Origin: Doris montereyensis
Taxonomy: Eukaryota > Mollusca > Gastropoda > Nudibranchia > Dorididae
Reading direction: 5' to 3'
Length of the DNA: 64,000 bases
Assembly (NCBI GenBank): GCA_037039925.1
Contig: JAXRKP010000612.1
Coordinates: 77,501 to 141,500, forward strand
The notes beneath the pieces are model-generated. The model ran no database searches and was not told the origin of the DNA. It saw only the letters and a program-made list of their open reading frames with translations. The position numbers and the translations under genes are program-made. Below, in pieces: positions 60,701-64,000 of the stretch (the stretch's first letter is position 1; each line of letters begins with the position of its first letter).

Positions 60701-63336
60701 GCCACAGCCTGAAACAGTCTTTCTTGCACAGATGTGGTCTGCCTGTACACACCGAGCACACATTTGTTGTTCTTTTCCTCTTTTCAGGTCTGCTGCAAAC
60801 TCTACAGTTGCGGTCTTTATCATCTGACTCCATGAAATGGGAGGACGGAGCAATCCTTTCCGCATTGTTGACTGGGGTGGTCGGCTGGGAATTATCATAC
60901 CAGCAGCTGCCGCATCAGTCAGTTGGATAATGAGATTATCCTGAACTGACTGAGTGACAGCCGATGGTAGCTTTCATCTCGTGGTCGTGTCAGATCAAAA
61001 AGAATGCTGGCATTGATGTGGGCCAGTTCAAGGAGCCAGAAGAAAATTTTCTTCCACCACTTGTAAGATTTGCGCTATGAGCACCGTAGTAGGTGACTTG
61101 TTGGTCAGCACGATCACACCCATTCATATTTTGGTTGTACTGTTGAATTGGTGTGGGCTTGTCAACAATGTGGCCTCTTTTTCGTCTCACTGGTGTCGTA
61201 GCGACTCACCACATGACGTGACAAGCGAACAAAATTTTTTTGCCTTTTTGTCACGAAAGCCACAACGAGGTACTTACATCTTTCATCACTGTACCACGTC
61301 ATTTTGTTTTGCTCCAGCTTGAGCGTTTTTAATTGCTTAGGCAAATATTTCCGTCGCACATCGATGGTTCCAGTGTAGTGGTGACGGTTGTGTGACAGAA
61401 ATTCCAGCAAAGGCACCGACGTATAGAAACGATCACCGAGAAACATGATGGCCCTTGTCCAATGGTGACAGAAGCTTTGCAAAAACTTTGACAGCTTGGG
61501 CAGATGTTGGGTCAATGTCTGGGTGATATGATGTATTAGCACCATAATAGGTGAACACATTGTAGACATACCCAGTAGCACTGCCGCAGAGTGCTGAAGG
61601 TCTTGATGTGATATTTGGACGGCTTTGACGCATTGAATTGTTTGTCGCCACCGTCCCTTATACCCGATGATCATCTCATCAATGGACATTTCTTTGTCAG
61701 GGTAGAACGCATTTTGAAATCTAACCATCAATGATTCCAGAAATGGCTCGATCTTCTTCTGCTGCAATGAATCCTTCCCACCCGCATGGAGCATCGTGTG
61801 ATACAACATTTCAAATCGTTGCCGAGTCATCATCTGTCCATACCAGGGTGTATATTTGTGTTTTCTCTTTGTTGCCCAGTAGTCCTTTATACTCGGTCTT
61901 GGATCGAGACCCATGGCAATCAGGATGGCAAAGAATGTCAGCAAATCTGGTCGTGAAACGGGCTCCATCCGATTATAAATTGAATGCTGACGATGGGGAG
62001 TGTTTAGCATTTTCCGTTTCTCGCCATAGGCGTTGATGTTGGTGAGAAGACTGTCCAAAATATCAGGAGTTAGCAGAGAAAATAAACAATCTAATTCAGA
62101 CGAATTTGCGGTGCACAGTTCTTTGTTGACGCCATGAGATTGAGCACAAACGAAGCGAAAATTCATCTGCGTGTTCCCAGTTGTCACCTCCTTCCATGTC
62201 AAATTTTCACCCGCCTCTCTAATACCAGATCTATCTACTATCCTTGGGGCTGGGGTATCACTACTATCACCATTGACAGTATCTCTAACTCTAGATCTAC
62301 AGTGCTAGCAGCAGAGGAACCATTTCTTTTCTGCAATGGTGCAGTAGATCTAGACGTTGAGGGTCTAATTTCTTGAACCTCTTCCTCACTATCACTCGAT
62401 GCAGATGAAGAATGATACTGATAGTCATCACAACTGGATTGACCATCATCTGACTCATATCTGATAGAATTGAGGGCAAATCCTCATCCATTTATCATTT
62501 GAAGTGCCCTTTCAGTGCACAGACGTTACGGGGCGTGGCTGCGAGGGTGTGGAATCCATCGTGAAGTAAACAAAGAGATTGCGCTGAAATTCAACAAAAA
62601 TCGTCACTAAAAGTCAGAAAACTTGATCAAATTTCGTGAAAAACACGCTGTCTATGACCGAAGTAGTTATAGGTCAATTTATAATAAAATATGGATAAGG
62701 GGATTGGAAAAGAAAGTAGATTTATCGAGCCGATTTTTCCGGCTCGACGTCCAGCCGTGACGATTTTCGCAGCCGGAAAATCGGCTCGAAGAAACGGAAT
62801 GAGTTAAATTTAAAAAAAAAATGTATTTAGAGGTGTTCTACCCAAACTGTAGTGTTGTGAATTTGTAACCGCGGATCGACACTAATTCAAAATATTGGAA
62901 ACAACTTTTATTATAAACAGCTCTCCATCCAGTGCTTTTGAGTGCGTTTTGAATCTTTCATTTTGTGCAAGTGTGTGGTCATATGAATATGTCATGTTGT
63001 AATAAACTCCCCACATTTTCCCAAATTTCCATTATTAGGACTAAGAATTTGTGTGTTATGTGATGAATGCCAATGCCACCATCTTAAACAACGAAATATG
63101 TAAAGAAATGGCATTTGATTCACAAAGAGAGTAAAATTAGTTTTTAGATTCTCTTATAAAAAACCTATAACATTATGCTAAAACAAAACAAATTAACTAC
63201 AGAGATGGATGTTCCTTTAATTTTGTCCCCACTACTTTCACCATTTGCAGTTTCTGTTTCAACAACTGGGTGTGATCATTGCTATTGTGAAGCAGCACAT
63301 TAAAAATTACATGGAAGACATTTTTAACTCATCAAG
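27509..63336 (+). CDS. MTOR: mTOR kinase gene, first 21 coding exons (3' part beyond window)
   Basis: The encoded protein is the Ser/Thr kinase core of TORC1 and TORC2, which controls growth in response to nutrients. The part seen is about 1005 codons of the N-terminal HEAT-repeat solenoid, which binds Raptor or Rictor; FAT, FRB, kinase and FATC regions are missing because the window ends. Diagnostic segments: [137 protein letters not shown]. The N-terminus is about 20 residues shorter than human. All 21 exons have compatible phases once some eleven one-base lesions are allowed for (exons 1, 3, 10, 14, 16, 18, 19, 20). Introns range from 0.15 to 8.1 kb and are full of repeats. It lies head-to-head with TARDBP. 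Confidence 0.96.
27955..28160 (+). mobile_element. SINE family B copy in MTOR intron 1
   Basis: B-box-like AAGGTTTGAATCCTGGC near 27969, then GAGTAGTAAAACGTGTGACA and an end TCTTGAAGGAACTT, shared with the family B copies at 50.2 and 51.45 kb. An (AT)n run has grown near 28110-28130. Confidence 0.55.
28217..28458 (+). CDS. MTOR: MTOR exon 2
   Basis: TTTCAG|TGAGT to GCTGCG|GTAAGT, phase 1 to 0. It encodes [20 protein letters not shown] through [14 protein letters not shown] and [10 protein letters not shown], very close to human mTOR. No lesion. Confidence 0.96.
28535..28580 (+). mobile_element. SINE family A head fragment
   Basis: GTATTGGCCTCTCGATCAAA plus AGATC matches the A-box region of the family A copy at 44.39 kb (GTTGGCCTCTCAACCAAAAG). 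It lies in MTOR intron 2. Confidence 0.4.
28631..28743 (+). repeat. 52-bp tandem duplication across the MTOR exon 3 acceptor
   Basis: ATTTGTGTTTATGTGCTTTT starts at 28631 and again at 28683, and ATTTGTGTT a third time at 28735, within exon 3. The ATCAAG|GTATTTGTGTT acceptor context is therefore present twice (about 28680 and 28732). Confidence 0.9.
28733..28835 (+). CDS. MTOR: MTOR exon 3
   Basis: ATCAAG|GTATTT to [26 protein letters not shown], then, after one excess T in the T7 run at 28771-28777, [19 protein letters not shown]. Without removal of that T the exon stops at TGA. The first bases and the acceptor lie in a 52-bp tandem duplication. Confidence 0.92.
29324..29622 (+). repeat. 59-bp tandem repeat, five copies, MTOR intron 3
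   Basis: Unit starts CTAACAAGTCATGCCAAAAG and ends CACATCATTTGTGT. Copies are almost identical (one lacks two bases, the last has GGTAC for GGCAC), so the expansion is young. Confidence 0.95.
29933..30028 (+). CDS. MTOR: MTOR exon 4
   Basis: CATCAG|CCA to TACAAG|GTAGTG, 32 codons: [20 protein letters not shown] and on to AVYK. It matches human [18 protein letters not shown]. No lesion. Confidence 0.95.
30165..30298. repeat. CT-rich low-complexity tract
   Basis: CT and CCTCTT repeats in MTOR intron 4. Confidence 0.9.
30504..30641 (+). CDS. MTOR: MTOR exon 5
   Basis: CATAAG|CAA to GCAGAG|GTAGAT, 46 codons: [20 protein letters not shown], then [16 protein letters not shown]. No lesion. Confidence 0.95.
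30820..32185. repeat. Duplicated 1.4-kb unit, copy 1 (MTOR intron 5)
   Basis: Starts CAGGGATGGGGAT and ends TTACCATACAGGACTCAAACTC. It is collinear with 34985-36410 over most of its length (GGAGCAC..CGCACAAGCACC, CTGCTCCGTGCTTATAAGAA, AGAAAGTTTC..GCTTGACTTG, GGGATCTGTAACTTGCACAA). It contains an element C copy and ends with what resembles an antisense tRNA-like B box. Local insertions differ. Confidence 0.8.
31370..31500 (+). repeat. Element C copy (inside the 1.4-kb unit)
   Basis: GCTACTGGTCGGTTCTTCTT, TTCCTCTTTTATTTATCTTT, CCTGAGATCAAAG, ending AAATTCAATAAGACAAACAA: consensus structure of the dispersed element C described under 48478. Confidence 0.7.
32186..33757. other. MTOR intron 5, right part
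   Basis: Non-coding. B-box-like GGGTTCGAGCC at 32622 and, inverted, GATTCGAACCTGG at 32855 point to further SINE-like remnants without clear borders. Nothing else was recognised. Confidence 0.35.
33758..33820 (+). CDS. MTOR: MTOR exon 6
   Basis: TTTACAG|CGC to TCAAAG|GTGAGA, 21 codons ([21 protein letters not shown]). A small exon between two multi-kilobase introns; phase 0 and the match to human RLREEMEEIT support it. Confidence 0.88.
34030..34145 (+). repeat. Element C copy (MTOR intron 6)
   Basis: GTTGGTGCTACTGGTAGGCA, CTCTTTTACTTATCTTTCAT, TTGAGATCATTGCTTATGGT. Confidence 0.65.
34210..34377 (+). CDS. MTOR: MTOR exon 7
   Basis: TTTCCAG|GAT to GACAGG|GTACGG, 56 codons. The first half is poorly conserved ([20 protein letters not shown]); the end [16 protein letters not shown] matches human VESRCCRDLMEEKFDQ. 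Confidence 0.93.
34415..34610 (+). repeat. Dispersed repeat D, copy 1 (MTOR intron 7)
   Basis: Shares TTGGCTTTGAATC, TTGTATTTACC, GTTAACTGTATTTTGTTTT, and GAGATTGAGATGAAGTCAGG with 46588-46780. An interspersed repeat of unknown class. Confidence 0.5.
34985..36410. repeat. Duplicated 1.4-kb unit, copy 2 (MTOR intron 7)
   Basis: Partner of 30820-32185. It carries an extra GA-rich stretch around 35110-35400 and lacks part of copy 1's 31070-31250. Its right end has an inverted B-box-like GGACTCGAACTC near 36382. Confidence 0.8.
35595..35730 (+). repeat. Element C copy (inside the 1.4-kb unit)
   Basis: GCTGGTAGGTTCTTCATCTT, CTCACCTGGGATCAATGTAT, AAATTCAATAAAACAAACAA. Confidence 0.65.
36670..37820 (-). 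mobile_element. 5'-truncated LINE with reverse transcriptase C-terminal half, antisense in MTOR intron 7
   Basis: The open frame on the - strand runs from about 37810 to the stop at 37018-37020. It begins within the RT domain ([20 protein letters not shown]), has the catalytic YADD box ([11 protein letters not shown]), then [33 protein letters not shown] and a long thumb/C-terminal part ending QCAMRPL. The 3' region runs to about 36670 and ends near AATAAAGATGATTGAAATTG. The fingers, endonuclease and ORF1 parts are absent, as in ordinary 5' truncation during target-primed reverse transcription. The motifs suit the Jockey/CR1-like superfamily of non-LTR elements; exact clade not determined. 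The long uninterrupted frame suggests a fairly recent insertion. Confidence 0.85.
37846..37958 (+). CDS. MTOR: MTOR exon 8
   Basis: TCTATCAG|ATT to AAGAAT|GTATGT, phase 0 to 2. [20 protein letters not shown], then [17 protein letters not shown]. The acceptor stands only about 40 bp from an antisense LINE insertion. Confidence 0.94.
37960..40825. other. MTOR intron 8, left part
   Basis: Non-coding. It holds a partial element C copy at 38160-38240 (GGGATCATTGTATATGATGG..AAATTTCAATGAGACAAAC) and a fuller one at 38715-38820. An imperfect (CA)n is near 39060. Nothing coding recognised. Confidence 0.45.
40830..43095 (+). repeat. 39-bp minisatellite, about 56 copies, MTOR intron 8
   Basis: Unit AGTGTCAGTGTGGGTGGTTG + GTTGGTGCTATAACAGAGT, with a GGGTGGGTGG variant of the same length. 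It is near-uniform except around 41340-41700 and 42350-42850, where rearranged copies lie. Because 39 is divisible by three, long open frames ([13 protein letters not shown] repeated) run through it; they are in an intron and not a gene. The right edge passes straight into an element C copy. Confidence 0.97.
43090..43210 (+). repeat. Element C copy abutting the 39-bp array
   Basis: GGTTGGTGATACTGGTAAGT, TTACTTCCTCC, TTGCTGTTTCCTTTTAATTT, ending AAATCTCAATGAAACAAAGA. The array unit's GGTTGGTGCTA equals the element's own left end. Confidence 0.65.
43585..44262 (+). mobile_element. SINE family A copy with an expanded tail
   Basis: Head with GGTATCGGTCTCAACAAAGG and a degenerate B box, then CCACCTGGTTCAGGTAGGGG ATCGACAC, GTGCACATTGAAGATCCC, GGCTATTTACAGGGCAGTCT. 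The final module is then repeated eight times (separate entry). Confidence 0.75.
43805..44250 (+). repeat. 55-bp tandem array of the SINE A tail, eight copies
   Basis: Unit AAAATTAAAAGATCCTACCA, ATAATCCTGAAATCACC, AAAATTGTGGATGTGGGT. Spacing is exactly 55 bp. Ordinary copies (44.6, 55.38 kb) carry the module once. Confidence 0.95.
44365..44680 (+). mobile_element. SINE family A, complete-looking reference copy
   Basis: A-box region TGGTATGGTGTTGGCC, B box GGATTCGAACCCC at 44421-44433, CGCCTGGTCCAGGTAGATAA, GACACCTAGTCCAG, GCACGTCAAAGATCCCGTGG, CTGTTTACAGGGCAG, and the tail GTTGTGGATGTGGGTAAATC. About 315 bp, with tRNA-derived promoter at the left. This copy defines the family. Confidence 0.8.
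44681..46082. other. MTOR intron 8, right part
   Basis: No gene or clear mobile element. An (AT)n tract lies at 45676-45717 and a smaller one at 45085-45105. Confidence 0.45.
46083..46262 (+). CDS. MTOR: MTOR exon 9
   Basis: CTCTAG|CTAC to TCAAA|GTGAGC, phase 2 to 2. [39 protein letters not shown], then [16 protein letters not shown]. No lesion. Confidence 0.95.
46263..47227. other. MTOR intron 9
   Basis: It contains dispersed repeat D copy 2 at 46588-46780 and an (AT)n at 47029-47060; otherwise nothing was recognised. Confidence 0.45.
46588..46780 (+). repeat. Dispersed repeat D, copy 2 (MTOR intron 9)
   Basis: Partner of 34415-34610: GCTGCCAAC, TTTGGCTTTGAATCCATG, GGGTTAACTGTGTTTTGTTT, GAGAGGTTGGGATGAAAATC. 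Confidence 0.5.
47228..47355 (+). CDS. MTOR: MTOR exon 10
   Basis: TTTCCAG|AAAACAG to CTCAC|GTGAGT, phase 2 to 2. [17 protein letters not shown], then, one base short in the C4 run at 47297-47300, [17 protein letters not shown]. The uncorrected frame reads on as unrelated Trp-rich text. Confidence 0.92.
47455..48235 (+). repeat. 29-bp minisatellite, about 27 copies, MTOR intron 10
   Basis: Unit GAATTAATACCATAAATTAT + CTTGTGGTT, with CTTGTTGTT and CTTGTTGTATGAGTGAATA variants occurring at intervals, which hints at higher-order units. The right end passes directly into element C at 48240. Confidence 0.95.
48240..48370 (+). repeat. Element C copy abutting the 29-bp array
   Basis: GGCAGGCGGCTGGTGGGTCC, TACTTCTTTCCTTTAC, TTGTTTCCTCTTCATTCGCC, CTGAGATTATC, ending TAAGCAAACAAAAC. 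Confidence 0.7.
48478..48625 (+). repeat. Element C, reference copy (MTOR intron 10)
   Basis: About 135 bp: CAGTTGGCAGTTGCTACTGG, TTGGTCATACTTCTTTCCTT, a pyrimidine-rich middle with CATCTTGCTCTTTCCTCTTA, then GTTCACCCTGAGATCACTGC and the end GAATTTCAATAAAACAAACA. The A-rich end with AATAAAACAAAC suggests retroposition by a LINE. No A or B box is clear, so I only call it a short dispersed repeat. Confidence 0.7.
48860..49005 (+). repeat. Element C copy (MTOR intron 10)
   Basis: GGAACTACTGGTAGCTCCTA, CTTACCTACC-like middle, TTGTTGTTTCCTCTTAATTC, ACCCTGTGATCACCGCATAT. The third copy in about 800 bp. Confidence 0.7.
49544..49701 (+). CDS. MTOR: MTOR exon 11
   Basis: TGCCAG|TCC to ACCAG|GTAACT, phase 2 to 1. 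[40 protein letters not shown]. No lesion. Confidence 0.96.
50224..50710 (+). mobile_element. SINE family B copy with triplicated head, MTOR intron 11
   Basis: The block GTTTAAGGCACCGTTGGCCT through CCTAGGTGTAAATGTAT stands three times at exactly 116-bp spacing (50224, 50340, 50456). The third continues into the body: GGACACCAGCATCTGCTTGG, TAGTAAAACCTGTGACA, CTGATGCCTGTTCC and the end CTGAACGGCCCTAAGGAACT. Confidence 0.75.
50760..51040 (+). mobile_element. LINE 3' end, sense, MTOR intron 11
   Basis: Frame on + strand: [40 protein letters not shown], then [24 protein letters not shown] and a stop at 51028-51030. The W-GH-LR..WNP.GKR.RGRP..TWRR pattern is the standard C-terminal end of many non-LTR reverse transcriptases. 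Only this end is present. Confidence 0.85.
51196..51392 (+). CDS. MTOR: MTOR exon 12
   Basis: CTTCAG|CACC to CTTCAG|GTAGGT, phase 1 to 0. [40 protein letters not shown]. No lesion. Confidence 0.96.
51445..51672 (+). mobile_element. SINE family B copy, MTOR intron 12
   Basis: TTGGGAAAGACACTTAACAT, GGTGCAAAATGGGTACAAGC, ACTGGCTTGGGAATAAAAAG, GCTGCGTGAGACTAG, TCACCTGTTCC, and the end CGAAACGGTTTTGAAGGAAC; collinear with the body at 50.4-50.7 kb. The head is missing or degenerate. Confidence 0.7.
51770..51970 (-). mobile_element. LINE 3' end fragment, antisense, MTOR intron 12
   Basis: In reverse complement a frame reads [17 protein letters not shown] text and, in another frame, [20 protein letters not shown], paralleling the [18 protein letters not shown] end at 50.9 kb, then a degenerate MFVC end. 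Frame-broken and old. Confidence 0.5.
52016..52062 (+). repeat. Dispersed motif, copy 2
   Basis: Partner of 22681-22740, here next to the LINE fragment just to the left, which suggests both come from retroelement ends. Confidence 0.35.
52100..52362 (+). repeat. 31-bp minisatellite, about eight copies, MTOR intron 12
   Basis: Unit GGCTGAAACATTTGGTTGAT + TCCTAACCCAA, with TTAGTTG and CACACGG variants. Spacing 31 bp checked at 52224 and 52255. Confidence 0.93.
52673..52769 (+). CDS. MTOR: MTOR exon 13
   Basis: TCTGCAG|CTT to CAGTG|GTGAGT, phase 0 to 1. [32 protein letters not shown], matching human [13 protein letters not shown]. No lesion. Confidence 0.94.
52805..53235 (-). mobile_element. 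LINE 3' end fragment, antisense, MTOR intron 13
   Basis: Reverse complement shows, across several frames, [16 protein letters not shown], a KKR..TFF-like block, and then [40 protein letters not shown], ending in a TGA near 52850. It is the C-terminal end of a non-LTR polyprotein, of another family than the copy at 50.8 kb. Frame-broken. Confidence 0.7.
53236..53950. other. MTOR intron 13, right part
   Basis: It includes a two-copy direct repeat of about 60 bp at 53392-53508 (GCCATTTTCTATGGCTTTTA..GTGAAATAGTACCATTCACG). No gene is seen. Confidence 0.6.
53951..54158 (+). CDS. MTOR: MTOR exon 14
   Basis: TCCTTAG|ATG to ATCCAG|GTTTGT, phase 1 to 0. [20 protein letters not shown], then LFIALN and [19 protein letters not shown] in successive frames: one extra base near 54030 and another near 54051-54053. 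Uncorrected it stops at a TAA near 54070. Confidence 0.92.
54652..54774 (+). CDS. MTOR: MTOR exon 15
   Basis: CTTTCAG|ATT to ATGGAT|GTAAGT, 41 codons: [40 protein letters not shown]. No lesion. Confidence 0.96.
54800..55085 (+). repeat. 19-bp minisatellite, about 14 copies, MTOR intron 15
   Basis: Unit GGGAGACTTGGTAGTCTAA, with GTTTAA variants and one-base length changes. The right end passes straight into a SINE A copy (GACTTGGTACTCCAGACAGA). Confidence 0.95.
55085..55412 (+). mobile_element. SINE family A copy between two minisatellites
   Basis: GGTGCCAGTTTCTCAATCAA AAGGTCGAGGG (degenerate B box), CATTGTCCAGGTAG, GGGCTGTCTGGGCTAAATTT, AAGATCACCTTAGTTGTGGA, TGTGG. Full length, unexpanded inside. 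Confidence 0.75.
55413..55945 (+). repeat. 22-25-bp minisatellite, about 22 copies, MTOR intron 15
   Basis: Unit GGGTTTGTGACTGGGTGTTT TTT, with GGTT/GGTG and T-run length variants. It begins at the SINE A tail. On the other strand it forms a Pro/Thr/Asn/Lys/Gln repeat frame (HPVTNPKN..) that is not a gene. Confidence 0.95.
55946..56771. other. MTOR intron 15, right part
   Basis: AT-rich, with a (GT)n run near 56655-56670. No feature was recognised. Confidence 0.4.
56772..56854 (+). CDS. MTOR: MTOR exon 16
   Basis: [28 protein letters not shown], ending CCCAG|GTAATG. The acceptor TCGGGCAG is weak, and the phase is one base short against exon 15 (GAT|GTAAGT). One G lost at the AG|G junction would cure it. 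Confidence 0.88.
56975..57480 (-). mobile_element. LINE 3' end fragment with 122-bp internal duplication, antisense, MTOR intron 16
   Basis: In reverse complement [30 protein letters not shown] resembles the usual LWN.LP..I....S...FK end of Jockey/CR1-type reverse transcriptases. That block stands twice (about 57218-57335 and 57345-57465). The 3' end lies near 56975-57010 (AATAAAGAAATTTTAAATTG in reverse complement). Confidence 0.6.
57526..57618 (+). CDS. MTOR: MTOR exon 17
   Basis: CTGTCAG|GTG to AGAGAG|GTGATG, 31 codons: [31 protein letters not shown]. No lesion. Confidence 0.95.
57715..57795. repeat. (GGA)n/(ACAG)n low-complexity tract
   Basis: GGAGGA repeats followed by ACAG repeats in MTOR intron 17. 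Confidence 0.92.
57937..58070 (+). CDS. MTOR: MTOR exon 18
   Basis: CATACAG|GTG to [41 protein letters not shown], then, one base short near 58023, [16 protein letters not shown]. Without the lost base the exon stops at TAA near 58060. Confidence 0.92.
58071..59273. other. MTOR intron 18
   Basis: A direct repeat of about 125 bp lies at 58358-58560 (AGTGACGTAGTACAGTCCAG, TATATAGGAA.GAAGGCACTC, with a third partial GTGGCGTGGTACAGTAGGTC). The rest is unremarkable. Confidence 0.55.
59274..59408 (+). CDS. MTOR: MTOR exon 19
   Basis: CCATTAG|GTG to [31 protein letters not shown], then, one base short in the G5 run at 59354-59358, [18 protein letters not shown]. It ends in phase 1, fitting exon 20. 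Confidence 0.92.
59562..59804 (+). CDS. MTOR: MTOR exon 20
   Basis: TTGACAG|ATG to [23 protein letters not shown], then, after one lost base near 59597-59600, LEEFYP, and after another near 59617-59621, [40 protein letters not shown]. Phase 1 to 0 when both are counted. Confidence 0.92.
59941..60660. repeat. 360-bp direct repeat within the piggyBac element
   Basis: TTTCCATGACTTCCAACATA at 59941 recurs at 60301 (one change), with collinearity through TATATATGAAATTGAAGG, TTGAGATGATTTGGGGTATT, CCTAAATGTCC..CTCGGCCGAA, TATCCACTCTCCT. Two copies, slightly diverged, between the transposase stop and the left terminal repeat. Confidence 0.9.
60678..62491 (-). pseudogene. piggyBac (PGBD4-like) transposase, frame-broken
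   Basis: About 605 codons in several frames. Acidic Ser-rich N-terminus (62450-62300: [18 protein letters not shown]); [20 protein letters not shown]; a long open middle (62202-61162) with [16 protein letters not shown] and [13 protein letters not shown] (first catalytic Asp). It then moves to another frame for [12 protein letters not shown] (61600-61440), and back for [16 protein letters not shown] (second Asp) and [16 protein letters not shown] new frame gives [20 protein letters not shown] (third and fourth Asp) and another [17 protein letters not shown]. It ends with a Cys-rich domain (C-x2-C-x12-C-x2-C-x6-C-x3-C..H, 60800-60690) and TAA at 60678. All four catalytic acids and the C-terminal zinc-binding cysteines remain. 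The breaks are at least five; given the lesions in host exons, some may be assembly errors and the element may be less dead than it looks. Confidence 0.88.
62808..63250. other. MTOR intron 20, right part
   Basis: Unique AT-rich intron with the pyrimidine tract and acceptor of exon 21 at its end. No further feature is seen. Confidence 0.5.
63251..63336 (+). CDS. MTOR: MTOR exon 21
   Basis: TTTGCAG|TTT to TCAAG|GTAAGA, phase 0 to 2. [28 protein letters not shown], matching human FLFQQLGMLVSFVKSHIRPY. This is the last exon in the window. Confidence 0.94.
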
Positions 63337-64000
63337 GTAAGACTGTTGTAGCCAGGATTTGTGGACTACAAGTTTGTTAGGATTTGATCTTGCATTTTCG
63401 CATTCTTCTCTACAGAAAAATTACTTGTTGCATTTTGGACGTGTTATGAAATGATGTAAATATTTATGTGCCACTTATTGGATGGCAAAGGGGGTTGGAG
63501 AAAATTTATCTTTTGTTCATTTTCAACATGTGTCTTGCATTTCAGCATTTTCTTCTATTAACTAGGAAAAGCTCCTGCATTGGTTATGGCCCCCCCCTCC
63601 TCCTCACTTAAACCCCCCAAAACACAACAAAACACCACCTAAATTGAGATTAAAACAGACCAATTTTTTCTTATTCTTATTGCAATGAAATGGGAGTATA
63701 TTTGATAAAGATTATAGATGAGGCAAAGAAAAGTAGATCTAATGTCTTTTTTGATACACAAATCTAACAACAAACAAATTTAGGCTGTGAATCATTTTCT
63801 TTATGTTTCTACTTGAATAGCACATGAAAATTTTTCTGTTTTAAATATGTTTCTAGCAAGAAAGTCAAAGTCCTAGGTCTCGTCTTGCTTATTTTTGTTT
63901 CCGTTTTAAATATCATAAAATAGCTAACTGTGGGAATTCCTAAAATATGTGACATGCACCGTGTAAATGCAGATTATAAACCCCCCCCCCTTCCCCATTC
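63337..64000. other. MTOR intron 21 (continues beyond window)
   Basis: AT-rich, with poly(C) runs at 63591 and 63981. No following MTOR exon was found before the end. Confidence 0.5.

Larger units (their letters stand above)
59834..62803 (-). mobile_element. piggyBac transposon with intact ends in MTOR intron 20
   Basis: 2970 bp, flanked by TTAA at 59830-59833 and 62804-62807. Terminal inverted repeats: CTCATTCCGT at 59834-59843 and ACGGAATGAG at 62794-62803. A subterminal GTCACGGCTGGAC occurs near 59867 and, inverted, near 62747. The right end also has a CGAGCCG..CGGCTCG hairpin. Between the ends a transposase gene lies on the - strand, plus a 360-bp direct repeat on its 3' side. It is inserted antisense to MTOR, 30 bp after the exon 20 donor. 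Ends and target site are diagnostic for piggyBac. Confidence 0.92.

Noticed and set aside
61433..61651. A separate small - strand gene overlapping the transposase
   Set aside because: It is the correct frame of the transposase middle ([12 protein letters not shown]), displaced by indels.
61162..62202. An intact 346-residue transposase
   Set aside because: The frame is open, but its middle (about 61640-61440) and its end are out of register with the family, so the open length is partly chance.

Overview
This is nuclear DNA from an animal, most likely a mollusc and perhaps a gastropod. The evidence is AT-rich DNA, many small exons with GT-AG junctions, long repeat-filled introns, and two proteins recognisable from metazoan orthologues. 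The mollusc call rests on the look of the tRNA-derived SINEs and of the TDP-43 sequence; it is an inference, and the species cannot be named.

Layout. (1) 1-622: the 3' end of a + strand gene for a Gly/Asn-rich protein, with its 3' flank to about 1.5 kb. (2) 2.0-7.6 kb: gene-free, with a SINE whose middle is a 30-bp tandem array, a 46-bp minisatellite, and a 1.1-kb (AGT)n tract. (3) 22199-12802, - strand: TARDBP (TDP-43), six coding exons covering the whole protein: N-terminal domain, RRM1, RRM2, Gly/Met-rich tail and the conserved Ala-rich helix. Its last intron holds a 692-bp piggyBac-type nonautonomous element that begins about a dozen bases from the 5' splice site. (4) 22.2-27.5 kb: a divergent intergenic region with two long (CT)n tracts, a decayed LINE tail and an NRF1-like site. 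(5) 27555-63336, + strand: the first 21 coding exons of MTOR, about 1005 codons of the N-terminal HEAT-repeat half. The FAT, FRB and kinase regions lie beyond the right edge. (6) The MTOR introns are packed with mobile and tandem repeats: two SINE families, a roughly 130-bp dispersed element with about ten copies, antisense and sense LINE fragments, a 1.4-kb duplicated unit, seven minisatellites or longer direct-repeat arrays, and a complete-ended piggyBac transposon in intron 20 with a frame-broken transposase.

Two themes stand out. First, TARDBP and MTOR are neighbours here, as they are in human 1p36.22, but head-to-head rather than converging. Second, otherwise well-conserved exons of both genes carry at least a dozen single-base frame changes, several in homopolymers, while every splice site but one remains sound. 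The simplest reading is uncorrected long-read assembly error, not pseudogenes. No prokaryotic feature, CRISPR array, tRNA or rRNA gene was found, and I see no convincing wholly new molecular system. The most unusual material is the repeated link between SINE-like elements and minisatellite growth, and the piggyBac insertion that would supply an alternative TDP-43 C-terminus if its intron were retained.
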